Origin: Anammoximicrobium sp964486845 | GTDB lineage: Bacteria; Planctomycetota; Planctomycetia; Pirellulales; Pirellulaceae | Direction: 5' to 3' | Length of the DNA stretch: 24,776 nt | Assembly: GCA_964486845.1 (NCBI GenBank) | Contig: CAZAQY010000110.1 | Coordinates: 1 to 24,776 of the forward strand | Shown here: positions 17,012 to 24,695 of the stretch, piece by piece | Layout: each line of letters opens with the position of its first letter | Position numbering within the stretch: the stretch's first letter is position 1 | Made by a program: the position numbers and the translations under genes | The notes under the pieces: model-generated | The model's input: the letters and a program-made list of their open reading frames with translations, nothing else | Databases searched by the model: none | What the model was told of the DNA's origin: nothing

Positions 17012-17885
17012 CCATCCTTCCTCTCAGCGAAACCACGTCGATCGTATGATCCAAGTGCCAAAGCAGGTCGTAGACCAGGAACGGCTTGGCCAGAACGGCC
17101 GAAACGCCTTCGCCCTTCGCGAGTTCGTAATCCTGCCGGCGCACGAAGTCCAGCAGGATGATGACCGGGGCCGGGCGGTGACGCTGGACGACTTCGCGCA
17201 CGAAGCGAAGCCCCGCTGCGTCGCAACTGATCCCGTCGGCCACGGCTGCGACGACGCCGCTGGCAGCGACCGCCAGCGATTGCGCGTACCAGACGGCGGC
17301 ATAGCCGCCTGCGTGGCACGCCTCGCTGAGCGTCAGGAACGTCTCGCGAACGTCGGCGTGAATTGCGATCAGGCCCCCGCGGCGAGGCCAAGCGGGGCTT
17401 ACCGTGGACGCCAGCTGTTCGTCAAGACCGGCCGTCCGCGGCATGCGCCAAACATCCGGGAGCGGCGCCGAGCCAGGGTGCAGGAAGGGAATCAGACGCG
17501 GCTGCCATTGGTGCCACAAGACGCGAACGACCCCCGTGGACGGCCGGCCGCTGCGCAACTCGCCTTCGCACCAACTGCCTGCCAACGCCACCAGCCGTGA
17601 CAACGGCGAGGCGGCGTGCAGGCGTTCGACTTGTTGCGGACTGAACTGGCCGGGACGCGACTGGGCCACGACGATCACGTCGGGAATCAGCCGCCTGACG
17701 GCTGATTCGCCAGCGTCTTCGATGGCCTCGGATTCCGCCGCTGCCGCAGACCCCATGGCCGCCAGGCCATCCGCGACGGAGGGAGCCAGGGCGAGTTGCG
17801 TGTGTGTCTGGAACCAGGCGAAGGCTTCCCGGAAATCCCGATGCCCGTAGTCGCCGACGAGCAGCACACGTTTGGCCGGCATCAT
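17004..17885 (-). CDS. Degenerate receiver-like protein, unknown function
   Basis: 293 aa from the ATG at 17885, which overlaps the upstream stop (ATGA); an open frame extends further upstream but only over the neighbouring gene. Seen: an N-terminal Rossmann/receiver-like segment (KRVLLVGDYG at 5-13, DVIVVAQSR at about 69-77). A second receiver-like segment follows at about 171-284 (GLIAIHADVRETFLTLSEA, D217 in VVAAVADG, and the receiver hallmark KPF at 267-269). The acidic pair normally present after the first strand is missing in the first half. Known: atypical receivers act as phosphorylation-independent protein interaction modules. With its partner EIIA/HTH protein and RimO in one operon, a signalling role is inferred only. 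Confidence 0.75.
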   Translation of the reverse strand: MMPAKRVLLVGDYGHRDFREAFAWFQTHTQLALAPSVADGLAAMGSAAAAESEAIEDAGESAVRRLIPDVIVVAQSRPGQFSPQQVERLHAASPLSRLVALAGSWCEGELRSGRPSTGVVRVLWHQWQPRLIPFLHPGSAPLPDVWRMPRTAGLDEQLASTVSPAWPRRGGLIAIHADVRETFLTLSEACHAGGYAAVWYAQSLAVAASGVVAAVADGISCDAAGLRFVREVVQRHRPAPVIILLDFVRRQDYELAKGEGVSAVLAKPFLVYDLLWHLDHTIDVVSLRGRMGV

Positions 17886-18598
17886 GACCCTCCGAACAGT
17901 TCGGCTTCGCGGATCGCGATCCAGTCCCTTGTCTCCGCGGGTTCCGTGCAGCAGCGCAGTCCGTCCAGGGAAACGCTGTCGCTCAGGAGACGGCTGAGCC
18001 GAGCGAGTGTGCGCAGGTGGCCGCGATCGTCCGTGGAGAGGATCAGAAAGAAGATGTCCGTCAGACCGCCGCGGGCGCCCCCGAAGGGAACGCCCTGGTA
18101 CGTCCGTCCCAAGGCGAGAAACGGCTCGGCCAAGATGCCGGGCATCGGCCTGCGCGGGTGGAGCAGGGCGACGCCGATGTCCAGCGCCGTGGGGTGCAAG
18201 TCTTCGCGTTCCCGCACGGCGGCAGCCATTCGCTCCGGATCCCACAGCCATCCGGTCTGCGCCGCCAAGCGGGCCATCTCGTCGATCACGGAACCCCGCG
18301 TTCTCGCGTTCAGCGGCACGGCAATCGCCGGCAGCGGGAGCATCTTGACGATCGACACGACCTCCTCCTGGCCGCCGTGATGCCGGTCGAGCACGTTCTC
18401 CACCCGGATCAGCTCATCCTCGTCCGAAACGCCGATACGGTCCTCCAGCCAGTGGTGAATCTCCGCCTCGGCGAACCGCCACTGGCCGCCCACCTTCCGT
18501 CCCGGCAACTTGCCGCGATCGGCCATCCGAGCCACCTGTTGCGGCGACACGTGGAGGTACGCTGCCAGACTGTCAACATCGAAGTCTTTTGCTGCCAT
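17882..18598 (-). CDS. Excisionase-type HTH fused to PTS EIIA (fructose/mannitol type) domain
   Basis: 238 aa. Seen: an N-terminal HTH_17/MerR-like motif (residues 7-51, LAAYLHVSPQQVARMADRGK followed by the wing GGQWRFAEAEIHHWL). A linker leads to an EIIA type-2 domain (about 87-232) with the likely phosphorylated histidine H147 in GVALLHPRRP, the position of the conserved IPH histidine, and LTDIFFLILS near its core. Known: PtsN-like EIIA proteins act as regulators when no PTS permease is present, taking phosphate from HPr/EI. Fusion to DNA-binding HTH domains is seen in planctomycetes and relatives. No transporter lies nearby, so it is probably regulatory. It is the first gene of the operon; no strong Shine-Dalgarno is visible before the ATG. 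Confidence 0.88.
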   Translation of the reverse strand: MAAKDFDVDSLAAYLHVSPQQVARMADRGKLPGRKVGGQWRFAEAEIHHWLEDRIGVSDEDELIRVENVLDRHHGGQEEVVSIVKMLPLPAIAVPLNARTRGSVIDEMARLAAQTGWLWDPERMAAAVREREDLHPTALDIGVALLHPRRPMPGILAEPFLALGRTYQGVPFGGARGGLTDIFFLILSTDDRGHLRTLARLSRLLSDSVSLDGLRCCTEPAETRDWIAIREAELFGGS

Positions 18599-18646
18599 AT
18601 CGGTTCGGATCCGGCGGGGCTTTCCGGCGGGTTCTTAAGGATGTCG

Positions 18647-18745
18647 CCCGCAAGTGGCACGGCCCGCAAGTGGCACGGCCCGCAAGTGGCACGGCCCGCA
18701 AGTGGCACGGCCCGCAAGTGGCACGGCCTACTTGTTGGCCGTGCC
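18647..18745. repeat. 16-bp tandem repeat x5 ending in an inverted half-copy
   Basis: The unit GTGGCACGGCCCGCAA recurs with an exact 16-bp period; its core GCAAGTGGCACGGCC starts at 18650, 18666, 18682, 18698 and 18714. After the last copy, GGCACGGCC (18720-18728) is followed by an 8-nt loop and its reverse complement GGCCGTGCC (18737-18745), giving a 9-bp hairpin. Each earlier copy could pair with the same 3' arm. Confidence 0.88.
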
Positions 18746-18884
18746 GCCTGCGCCAATGGCCTTCACCACCACTCCGCCACTGCTTGCCAGCAAGCAGGGT
18801 TACGCGTCATTCTCGGTTATTGCCGAGCGGTCTGTCTACCCCGCCCCACGGATGACGCCGAAAATGGTCCTTGCGCACAAAGAA

Positions 18885-18907
18885 GCCACGGCGGAATCCG
18901 CCGTGGC
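18885..18907 (-). terminator. Terminator of the SHD1/TPR gene
   Basis: A 10-bp perfect stem (GCCACGGCGG/CCGCCGTGGC) with a 3-nt loop lies about 45 nt after the TPR stop and is followed on the minus strand by TTCTTTG. This fits an intrinsic terminator with a modest T-tract. Confidence 0.7.
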
Positions 18908-18950
18908 GTTCCAGCTGCCTTGCCCTCTGCCAAGGAGATCAATCAACCGT

Positions 18951-21266
18951 TCACTGAACGCCGCTGGAGGTTCCTGCGCGCTCCAGTTGGACCACCAAGT
19001 CATAATCTTGCTGGGCCTTGGCGAGTTCGCCGAGCTTCTTGTAAGCCATTGCACGATTGCGGTACGCCAGCTTGTTGCCGGATTCCAGCTTGATGGCTTC
19101 GGTGAAATCGGCGATGGCCTCGTTGTACTTGCCGAGCTTGGCGTAGGTGACCCCGCGGTTGTTGTACGCCAGACTCCAGGTCTCGTTCAGCGAGATCGAC
19201 TTGGTAAAGTCGCTCAGTGCTTCCTCAAGCCGGTTGGCCGCCAAGAGGGCGCAGCCGCGGTTGTAGTACAAGTCCGCGTCCGGCTCCTGCTTGACGGTCA
19301 ACAGGTGGTCGTAGTCGCGGATCGCGTAGTCGTATCCGCCGCGAAGCAGTTGGGTCGAGGCACGATCGCGGAGATAGGTCACGTTGTCGGGATCATCCCT
19401 CAGCAGACGATCGTACTCGATCACCGCGCCGTCATAGTCGCGGTCTTCGACCAGTTCCGTCGCCCGCTCGATGACAATGTCCTTGTCCTCTTCGTCATCG
19501 CCGTCGTCACCGTCATCGCCGCCACCGCCGCCGCCCACGCCGCGGGCTCCGATCGGAGCGGCGGCCAGGATTTCGTTCCTGCCGCTGGTGGGACGGCCGG
19601 CAACCGCGTTCGGCGGAGCTTGGCCGGGGTTCTCCTTGGCACTCGCCTTGGCCGCTTCGGCCGCTTCACGCAGCTTGGCAGCCGCGTCGGTCAACTTGGC
19701 AACCGCGTCCTGGGCTTTGTCGCAGGCCTTTTCAGCTTCGGCTTTGCAGGCCTCTCCCGGCTTCGTTGCGGCCGTGTTCATCAGGTTCTTGACCGCCTTC
19801 ATGGGCTTGGCGGCATCCTTCAGCAGGTTGGCGACTTCCGGCGACGCCTGGCCGATCTTCTCGGCGACCTTTTCCGCCTCGCTGTTGACGCCCTCCTGAC
19901 TCTTGCCGACCTCCTTGCTCTGTTCCGGACTCATCCCCTGAGCCTTGCCGGCTTCGCAGGACTGGGCCAGGGCCTTCTGGCTCTCGGCCGCCTTTTCCAA
20001 GGCTTCAGCCGCCGACAGTAGTTCCTCCGGCGTCGCGCCCGCGCCCGAACCCGGCTTGCCGCGCGGCACGGCAAAGTAGCTTTGCGGCCCCGGCGGGAAG
20101 GCGGCCGTCGAGACCTCCGCGGTGAATCCATCACTGCCGTCGCTGTCCGCAGCTAGGAACTGGTCGACTTCCGCGTTGAACTTACCGTCCCCATCCACGT
20201 CACGATAGAAATCGCAGCTGTCTACGGCAACCTTGGGGCCCTTGGCTGCCGCCCGCTTGTCGCCGGGCTTGGCTTCGCTGGGCATGCCTTGAGCCAGCAG
20301 GGACGGATTGCCGACCAGCGTGATTGTTTCGCCCTTCATGCACTGAGGCGGATAAACGCCCAGCCCCGGAGCCGGGGCACCGCCACCGCAAGCCGGACAG
20401 CCGACGCCGCCGCAATGCGGGCAACCAGGCCCGCCGGCACACGCCGCGCACTTGCAGCCCGGACCGTGGCCACCATGCCCCCCGTATCCGCCGTGTCCCC
20501 AATCGCCGCCGTAGTCACGGTCCAGTCGTTCCGCGAATTCGACGTCGACCTTTGCCATTTGCTGGAGAGCCGCCATGCGGCTGACGTCGCCCTTGGTGGA
20601 GTTCAACGGCTGCCAAGGCGAGACCTTCAGGTTCGCCTGGCGGGCAAAGTTCCAATACTGCTGCCACTTCTCGATCGCTTCGTCCAATTCCGGCACGCTT
20701 TGTTTCGCATCCAGAGCCAACTTGCGAAGATTCTCGCCGCGGTTCTTGTAGGCCGAGGGCAGTTTGGGATCAACTCGAATCGCCTCGTTGAAATCCCTTT
20801 GAGCGTTAATCAAATCGTTTTTCTTCTGGTAGGCCAAGCCACGACCGTTATAGGCCGTTGCGTCTTCGGGATTCAGTTCGATGGCCTTGGTAAAGTCCTG
20901 GATCGCCCCGTCGAAATCCTTGCGGCTCGTCCTGGCCATCCCGCGGCTGATGTAGTTGGCAGGATTCGTCGGATCCTCGGCGATAGCCAGAGTGAAGCGG
21001 TCGGGCAACCCTTTCTCCGCTTGTTCCTTCGCCGCCTCCTGCTTGACCATCTCGCCCTTGACGAACTGCTGATCTTCCTCGCTCAATGTGACCAGTGGCA
21101 ACCGCACTGTCGCACCAGTTCGGAATTGAAGTTTGACCAGCCCCTCCTCCATGCCCACGAACTCGGCGTCCACCTTGCCCTTCCCCGTGGCATCCGTCCA
21201 GATGCGGGCCGAAACACCGGTGGTCAGCAGCCCGACCAACAACAGAGAAATTGCTCCAGTTCTCAT
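18951..21266 (-). CDS. Exported SHD1-TPR protein with Cys cluster and Ig-like domain
   Basis: 771 aa from the ATG at 21266, supported by AGGAGA 6 nt upstream and an immediate signal peptide (residues 1-20, ending GVSA). Seen, in order: an SHD1 domain (21-70, RIWTDATGKGKVDAEFVG); N-terminal TPRs (about 92-180, AIQDFTKAIELNPEDATAYNGRG); and a Gly/His stretch leading to a seven-Cys cluster (271-293, with CxC, CxxC and CGGxGC patterns). An Ig-like domain carries a calcium-type DVDGDGKF loop (about 311-401). A long Ala/Lys/Glu helical region (about 412-540) and an acidic Gly/Asp run (about 578-597) precede C-terminal TPRs (to 771). Known: SHD1 and TPR modules mediate protein contacts and are frequent in planctomycete exported proteins. 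No enzyme motif is visible. Confidence 0.88.
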   Translation of the reverse strand: MRTGAISLLLVGLLTTGVSARIWTDATGKGKVDAEFVGMEEGLVKLQFRTGATVRLPLVTLSEEDQQFVKGEMVKQEAAKEQAEKGLPDRFTLAIAEDPTNPANYISRGMARTSRKDFDGAIQDFTKAIELNPEDATAYNGRGLAYQKKNDLINAQRDFNEAIRVDPKLPSAYKNRGENLRKLALDAKQSVPELDEAIEKWQQYWNFARQANLKVSPWQPLNSTKGDVSRMAALQQMAKVDVEFAERLDRDYGGDWGHGGYGGHGGHGPGCKCAACAGGPGCPHCGGVGCPACGGGAPAPGLGVYPPQCMKGETITLVGNPSLLAQGMPSEAKPGDKRAAAKGPKVAVDSCDFYRDVDGDGKFNAEVDQFLAADSDGSDGFTAEVSTAAFPPGPQSYFAVPRGKPGSGAGATPEELLSAAEALEKAAESQKALAQSCEAGKAQGMSPEQSKEVGKSQEGVNSEAEKVAEKIGQASPEVANLLKDAAKPMKAVKNLMNTAATKPGEACKAEAEKACDKAQDAVAKLTDAAAKLREAAEAAKASAKENPGQAPPNAVAGRPTSGRNEILAAAPIGARGVGGGGGGDDGDDGDDEEDKDIVIERATELVEDRDYDGAVIEYDRLLRDDPDNVTYLRDRASTQLLRGGYDYAIRDYDHLLTVKQEPDADLYYNRGCALLAANRLEEALSDFTKSISLNETWSLAYNNRGVTYAKLGKYNEAIADFTEAIKLESGNKLAYRNRAMAYKKLGELAKAQQDYDLVVQLERAGTSSGVQ

Positions 21267-21272
21267 CTTTAT

Positions 21273-21278
21273 TCTCCT
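21273..21278 (-). promoter_or_regulatory. Ribosome binding site deciding the SHD1/TPR start
   Basis: AGGAGA on the minus strand, 6 nt before the ATG at 21266. It shows that a 42-residue upstream extension of the open frame is not used. Confidence 0.75.
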
Positions 21279-21430
21279 GTCAAACCGCGCTATCAACGCG
21301 CCACCAAAATTCGCTCCACGAAAACCCCGCCCTAAACATGGTGGAAATGAAGCCGGGGTGCTTCCGAGTAAGCACTTTAACGTGTTCCCCACCGCTGCTT
21401 AAACGCATCCTGCCCTGAATTGTACTCATT

Positions 21431-23395
21431 TCAGCGAGTTTTGGCCATGTATTTTGCCCATCCCTTGCGGGATACCCCCCCCGATGAGCATAGCAGTCCG
21501 ACCAGAACCCCGCTATCCGTGCCGAACACCAGGCGATTGGGACCGACGATCATCCCTGCCGAGCGGATCGGAACGCGAAGGTTGGTAGACCAGAGGCAGT
21601 GACCGTCCGGCCGCAAGGCATGGACGTAGCCTGCGTTGTCGCCGAAGTACAGCACATCGTCGTCACCGATCACGGGGATGGACTCGACCGCCCCCTGGGC
21701 ATCGTATTCCCAGCGGATGCGATGGCTGGCCCCGTCGACGCAGACCATCTTGCCGCGATCCTTTTGGTTCACTTTGAGGATGCTGTTTCCAATGAAGATG
21801 TCTCCGTTGCCACCGACCAGGGGCGAGGACAGCATCTGGCCGGGAATGTGGACTTTCCAGGCCAGTTTGCCGTCGCGATGAAAACCGTACAGGTTCTCGT
21901 CCCGCCCCGCCACCACGATGATGCCGTCGGGCGTCGCCGCAGGGGCCGAGTTGATGAACCAGTCGGTCTTGCCGCGGTTGTCCAACTGGTCCCAGAGATT
22001 GCGACCCGTTTCTTCACCAAGCTCGATCGCATATACGTAGGCGTCTTCGCAGCCGATGTACAGGATGTTCTGGTAGATCATCCCTGTGGAATCGAATTTC
22101 TGCCGGGTGCGCAAGAATGGAGTGCTCTTGAAGTTCCCCCTCGCGGTCACCTTCAGCAGTCCGCCGGTGTAGGCGGAAATGTAGGTATTGCCGTCAGCAT
22201 CCACCACCGGCGCGGCCCAACCCAGCGGCTCGCCGACAGGCACCGGATCCCATTCCCGGCAACCGCCCTGATCGATGCAGTGCACCCAGCCGTCTCCCGA
22301 ATGGACCCGGATCAAGCCGTCGCTGCCCATGACGGGCGAGCCGGGCACATGGCCCACACAGTCGTATTTCCATATCACTTCCAAGCCGCTGTTTTTCCAG
22401 TCAAATGCGACCAGTTCGTGGCCGAAGCAAGCGGCGAATTGCGTCTTGCCGAAGGAGACCGGACAGCATCGCACGGGCGCCGTCGAATAGGGCTGGCCCG
22501 GAATCTGCTTGGGCCATACCCACATGGGCTTGCCCGGTGCCTTCTTGTCCACCTTGGCAGCCGATTCCTCGGGCTGTTCGACCGTCTCCGGTGGCTCCTG
22601 CTCTACCGCTGCACGCCGGCCAGCAGGAGTTGGCTTCGGCGTTGCCTCGTCACTCGGCGGCGATTCGGTCCAAGCCGGGACCTTCGGCACGGCTGGAGAT
22701 GGTCCCGCCGGGGTCGGGCCAGCCGCCGGACGAACTGCCGATGGCCCCGCTGGCCGGCGCGGCGGCGGTGTGGCCACGGGCGTTGTTGTTCCGACAGCCG
22801 GCGCCTGTGCCATGGGAGGCAGTTGAGCGACATCCGATGGCACCACGTTCTCGATGTGCGACGGGCCCACGAACGGCGGCACGGCCGGTGCCGGCTGAGG
22901 ACGAACCGGAGTCGCGGGCGCCCCAGGCGCTGCCGAAATCGGGCTGGGACCGACGGGCCGCGGGACCGCGGGCTGGGGAGGCGCCGCGTGGGCGATCGGT
23001 GCCCCCGGCGGGCCCACTGGCGCGGGTGGCGTCGGCGCCGCAGGAATCATGGGCGAAGCGACAGGCGCCGAGGGCTGCACTGGCCCGGCAGGCTGCCCCG
23101 CGGGGGCCGCCGGAGGCCACGCGGGTGCGGCAGGCGCGGCTGGAACGGGCGGCGCGCCAGGTACGGGCGGCGCGCCGCGAACCACGGGAACTGCCGGCGC
23201 GGGTGCGACGGGACCGGGTGGAGGCGGAGCGCCGACAGCCGGTCCGGGCCGCGCCGGGCCAGGACCCGAAGGCGCACCCCCCGCCGGTTTTTCGCGGAAC
23301 AGTCCGATCCGCCTCTGACCGCAGGATTGACAACTGAGCGGCGGCGTTGGCCGCCGCACTTCAGCACCGCAATTGGCACAAACGTAAGTCTTCAT
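21431..23395 (-). CDS. Zinc-ribbon protein with Pro/Ala linker and PQQ-type beta-propeller
   Basis: 654 aa. Seen: an N-terminal zinc ribbon (C6, C9, C22, C25). A roughly 250-residue Pro/Ala-rich low-complexity linker follows (about 37-290). The C-terminal beta-propeller (about 298-654) has repeated PQQ-like blades such as GSPVMGSDGLIRVHSGDGWVH, AAPVVDADGNTYISAYTGG, and closing blades with DDDVLYFGDNAGYVHALRPDG. Known: PQQ-like propellers may bind cofactor or serve as structural scaffolds; the blade sequence here lacks obvious dehydrogenase residues, so a binding role is more likely. There is no signal peptide, unusual for such propellers. The ATG at 23395 lacks a clear Shine-Dalgarno. It lies 164 bp upstream of the SHD1/TPR gene in the same direction and may be functionally linked to it. 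Confidence 0.86.
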   Translation of the reverse strand: MKTYVCANCGAEVRRPTPPLSCQSCGQRRIGLFREKPAGGAPSGPGPARPGPAVGAPPPPGPVAPAPAVPVVRGAPPVPGAPPVPAAPAAPAWPPAAPAGQPAGPVQPSAPVASPMIPAAPTPPAPVGPPGAPIAHAAPPQPAVPRPVGPSPISAAPGAPATPVRPQPAPAVPPFVGPSHIENVVPSDVAQLPPMAQAPAVGTTTPVATPPPRRPAGPSAVRPAAGPTPAGPSPAVPKVPAWTESPPSDEATPKPTPAGRRAAVEQEPPETVEQPEESAAKVDKKAPGKPMWVWPKQIPGQPYSTAPVRCCPVSFGKTQFAACFGHELVAFDWKNSGLEVIWKYDCVGHVPGSPVMGSDGLIRVHSGDGWVHCIDQGGCREWDPVPVGEPLGWAAPVVDADGNTYISAYTGGLLKVTARGNFKSTPFLRTRQKFDSTGMIYQNILYIGCEDAYVYAIELGEETGRNLWDQLDNRGKTDWFINSAPAATPDGIIVVAGRDENLYGFHRDGKLAWKVHIPGQMLSSPLVGGNGDIFIGNSILKVNQKDRGKMVCVDGASHRIRWEYDAQGAVESIPVIGDDDVLYFGDNAGYVHALRPDGHCLWSTNLRVPIRSAGMIVGPNRLVFGTDSGVLVGLLCSSGGVSRKGWAKYMAKTR

Positions 23396-23448
23396 GGTAA
23401 TCCAGGTTACGAAATCGCCTCGCGTCGATCAACCATCCAGGCCAAGCC

Positions 23449-23607
23449 TCAGATGAGCTTGATTCTAACCCGATTACCCCCAAACATGCCAGCGTAGCCC
23501 ACATCTTTTGCTTCTTTCTTGTCATGGGCGATGCGGCCGCCGGATCGCTGATCTTGGCCTTGTCCAGCCGCCAGCCCCGTGTTCTGGTGCTCCGAGTTGT
23601 CCGTCAA
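23449..23607 (-). CDS. Possible 52-aa small protein after the DprA-like fragment
   Basis: A small open frame can start at TTG (23607), overlapping the stop of the DprA-like fragment (TTGA). It runs 52 codons to TGA at 23449-23451. The product is hydrophilic and Gly/Gln-rich, then basic (RIAHDKKEAKDVGYAGMFGG, ending RVRIKLI). It resembles no family I recognise. It could equally be the tail of another truncated gene in this scar, or chance. An internal ATG (MFGGN) would give only about 12 residues. Confidence 0.22.
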   Translation of the reverse strand: MTDNSEHQNTGLAAGQGQDQRSGGRIAHDKKEAKDVGYAGMFGGNRVRIKLI

Positions 23608-23879
23608 TCACCAGGCAGGCAGCGTTGGACCCGATCGATTTGGTAAGGCTGCGCGCCCAGCTTCAGTAGTTCCGTGTTCTCGTCCTCGGGAAACGTGAAC
23701 AAGGGCTGGCTTTGGACCAGGATACGCGGCGCGATGGCCTCGGCTTTGCCGCCAGGTGAGGCGTGGGGGATGAGGACGGCGTGACAGAGGGCGGCGATGA
23801 ATTCGTTGCAGGCTTGCGCCTGAGCGGCGGTGGTGCGGGTGACGGCGTCGCCGAACGGCGAAAGCAGGAGCAATCGGCC
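23604..23879 (-). pseudogene. C-terminal fragment of a DprA/SLOG-like protein
   Basis: About 91 residues beginning RLLLLSPFGD and ending RVQRCLPGD. The sequence matches my recollection of the C-terminal half of DprA/Smf-like SLOG proteins: SPFG...TTAAQAQACNEFIAALCHAVLIPHASPGGKAEAIAPRIL, then PLFTFPEDENTELLKLGA. In these proteins the PGGKxEA segment follows the nucleotide-binding strand. The N-terminal half is missing. The frame is joined without a break to the restriction-methylase fragment upstream, so a chimeric protein could in principle be made. The family assignment is from remembered motif pattern, not a search. Confidence 0.6.
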
Positions 23880-24299
23880 GCCGTCGAGAAAGCCTTTCTT
23901 CTGGATGAAGTAGACGAACATCAGCCGGTTGAGCATCAACGACGTGTACCACTGCAAGTCGGCCTCGCTCGGGATGCCCTTGACGAACTTCAGAAAGGCG
24001 GCGTGTTCGGCCTTGAACCGCTCGTAGAACTTCTTGGTGACCTTATCGACGCCGAAGGCCTTTTTGGCCTTGCCGGTCACCTCGAACAGCGTCAGTTGCT
24101 CTTCTTCCGCCATGCCCACCGCGATCTGTTCCAGGCGCTGGATCAGGGGCGTGCCGGATTGGGCGACGTCGAACCGATGGTCGCGGCTGGCCAGCGGCCT
24201 GCCCGGCTCGCGCCGGACCCAATGCCAGACCTGCTGACCGGATCGCTGGTCGGCGTAGATCACGAAATGCTCGCGCGCGGATTTCGTCACTTGCTGGTC
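23880..24299 (-). pseudogene. N-terminal fragment of an Eco57I-like (type IIG) restriction-modification methylase
   Basis: About 140 residues with the recognisable N-terminal region of large Eco57I-type proteins: REHFVIYADQ, QQVWHWVRREPGRP, QSGTPLIQRLEQIAV, KVTKKFYERFKAEHAAFLKF and MLNRLMFVYFIQKKGFLDG. Full proteins of this kind are over 1000 residues and contain the methylase motifs (NPPY) further on; here the frame leaves the homology right after GFLDG and continues into a DprA-like tail. No start codon belongs to this fragment, because its upstream end abuts the PIN remnant. Almost certainly non-functional as an enzyme. Confidence 0.68.
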
Positions 24300-24523
24300 G
24301 ATTTTGAGGCGTGTGGCACGATCGGGGATTTCTCCGAGTCCATGACCGTTCGCGTGAGCGCGATAACCTCCGCGAGGTCGTTGGCAAAGAAATGGTCGAA
24401 GTCGGCAAGCAGCATCGTATCGCCCATGCGAAGCGGCTTGACGCGGCACTCCAATCGAGTCAGGTCGCTGGCAACGCGAATTACGCGCGGCGTCGAGAGC
24501 CACGCGTCGACCAATGACGCTAG
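24300..24523 (-). pseudogene. Fragment of a PIN-domain (VapC-like) toxin, frameshifted
   Basis: Two adjacent pieces in different frames. At 24338-24523 the protein reads LVDAWLSTPRVIRVASDLTRLECRVKPLR...LLADFDHFFA...VIALTRTVMD, the central part of PIN proteins with the SxLTRxE motif. At 24300-24323, one frame over, DRATRLKI continues the expected alignment. The usual start with its first catalytic aspartate and the C-terminal TPDALHLA region with the third and fourth acidic residues are absent. It is inferred to be a toxin remnant from a toxin-antitoxin or defence locus. No antitoxin is visible before the right edge. Confidence 0.55.
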
Positions 24524-24695
24524 CCCGGATTCCCATAGGGCGAATTGACCTAAAGTTCTTGGCAATTCGGGAGCGGCCGCTGAGCGTGCGCCAGATCCGG
24601 GCGGAATAATCAGCAGAATCTGAGCAAGCTGCCTGATGGCCGCAAAAAGAATTCCCTCGCGAAGGCTGATCACTCGACCAAGGTCCGCGAGGGAT

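Larger units (their letters stand above)
18599..18950. other. Intergenic region between PTS-HTH and TPR genes
   Basis: About 350 bp with no convincing reading frame. It contains the 16-bp repeat array (18647-18745), a perfect 8-bp stem with 2-nt loop (CTGCTTGC/GCAAGCAG, 18780-18797), and the terminator of the TPR gene (18885-18907). It must also hold the promoter of the PTS operon, but no clear -10/-35 pair was found. Confidence 0.6.

Noticed and set aside
15662..17161. Plus-strand frame of 499 codons
   Set aside because: Antisense of rimO, whose cluster cysteines and motifs are unmistakable.
18647..18745. CRISPR-like array
   Set aside because: The 16-bp units are contiguous with no spacers and no cas genes are present.
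21358..21375. Hairpin GTGCTT/AAGCAC in the PQQ-TPR spacer as a terminator
   Set aside because: Only a 6-bp stem and followed by C/G-rich sequence rather than T residues.
21599..23497. Plus-strand frame of 632 codons
   Set aside because: Antisense of the propeller protein; Arg-rich tail opposite the Pro/Ala linker.
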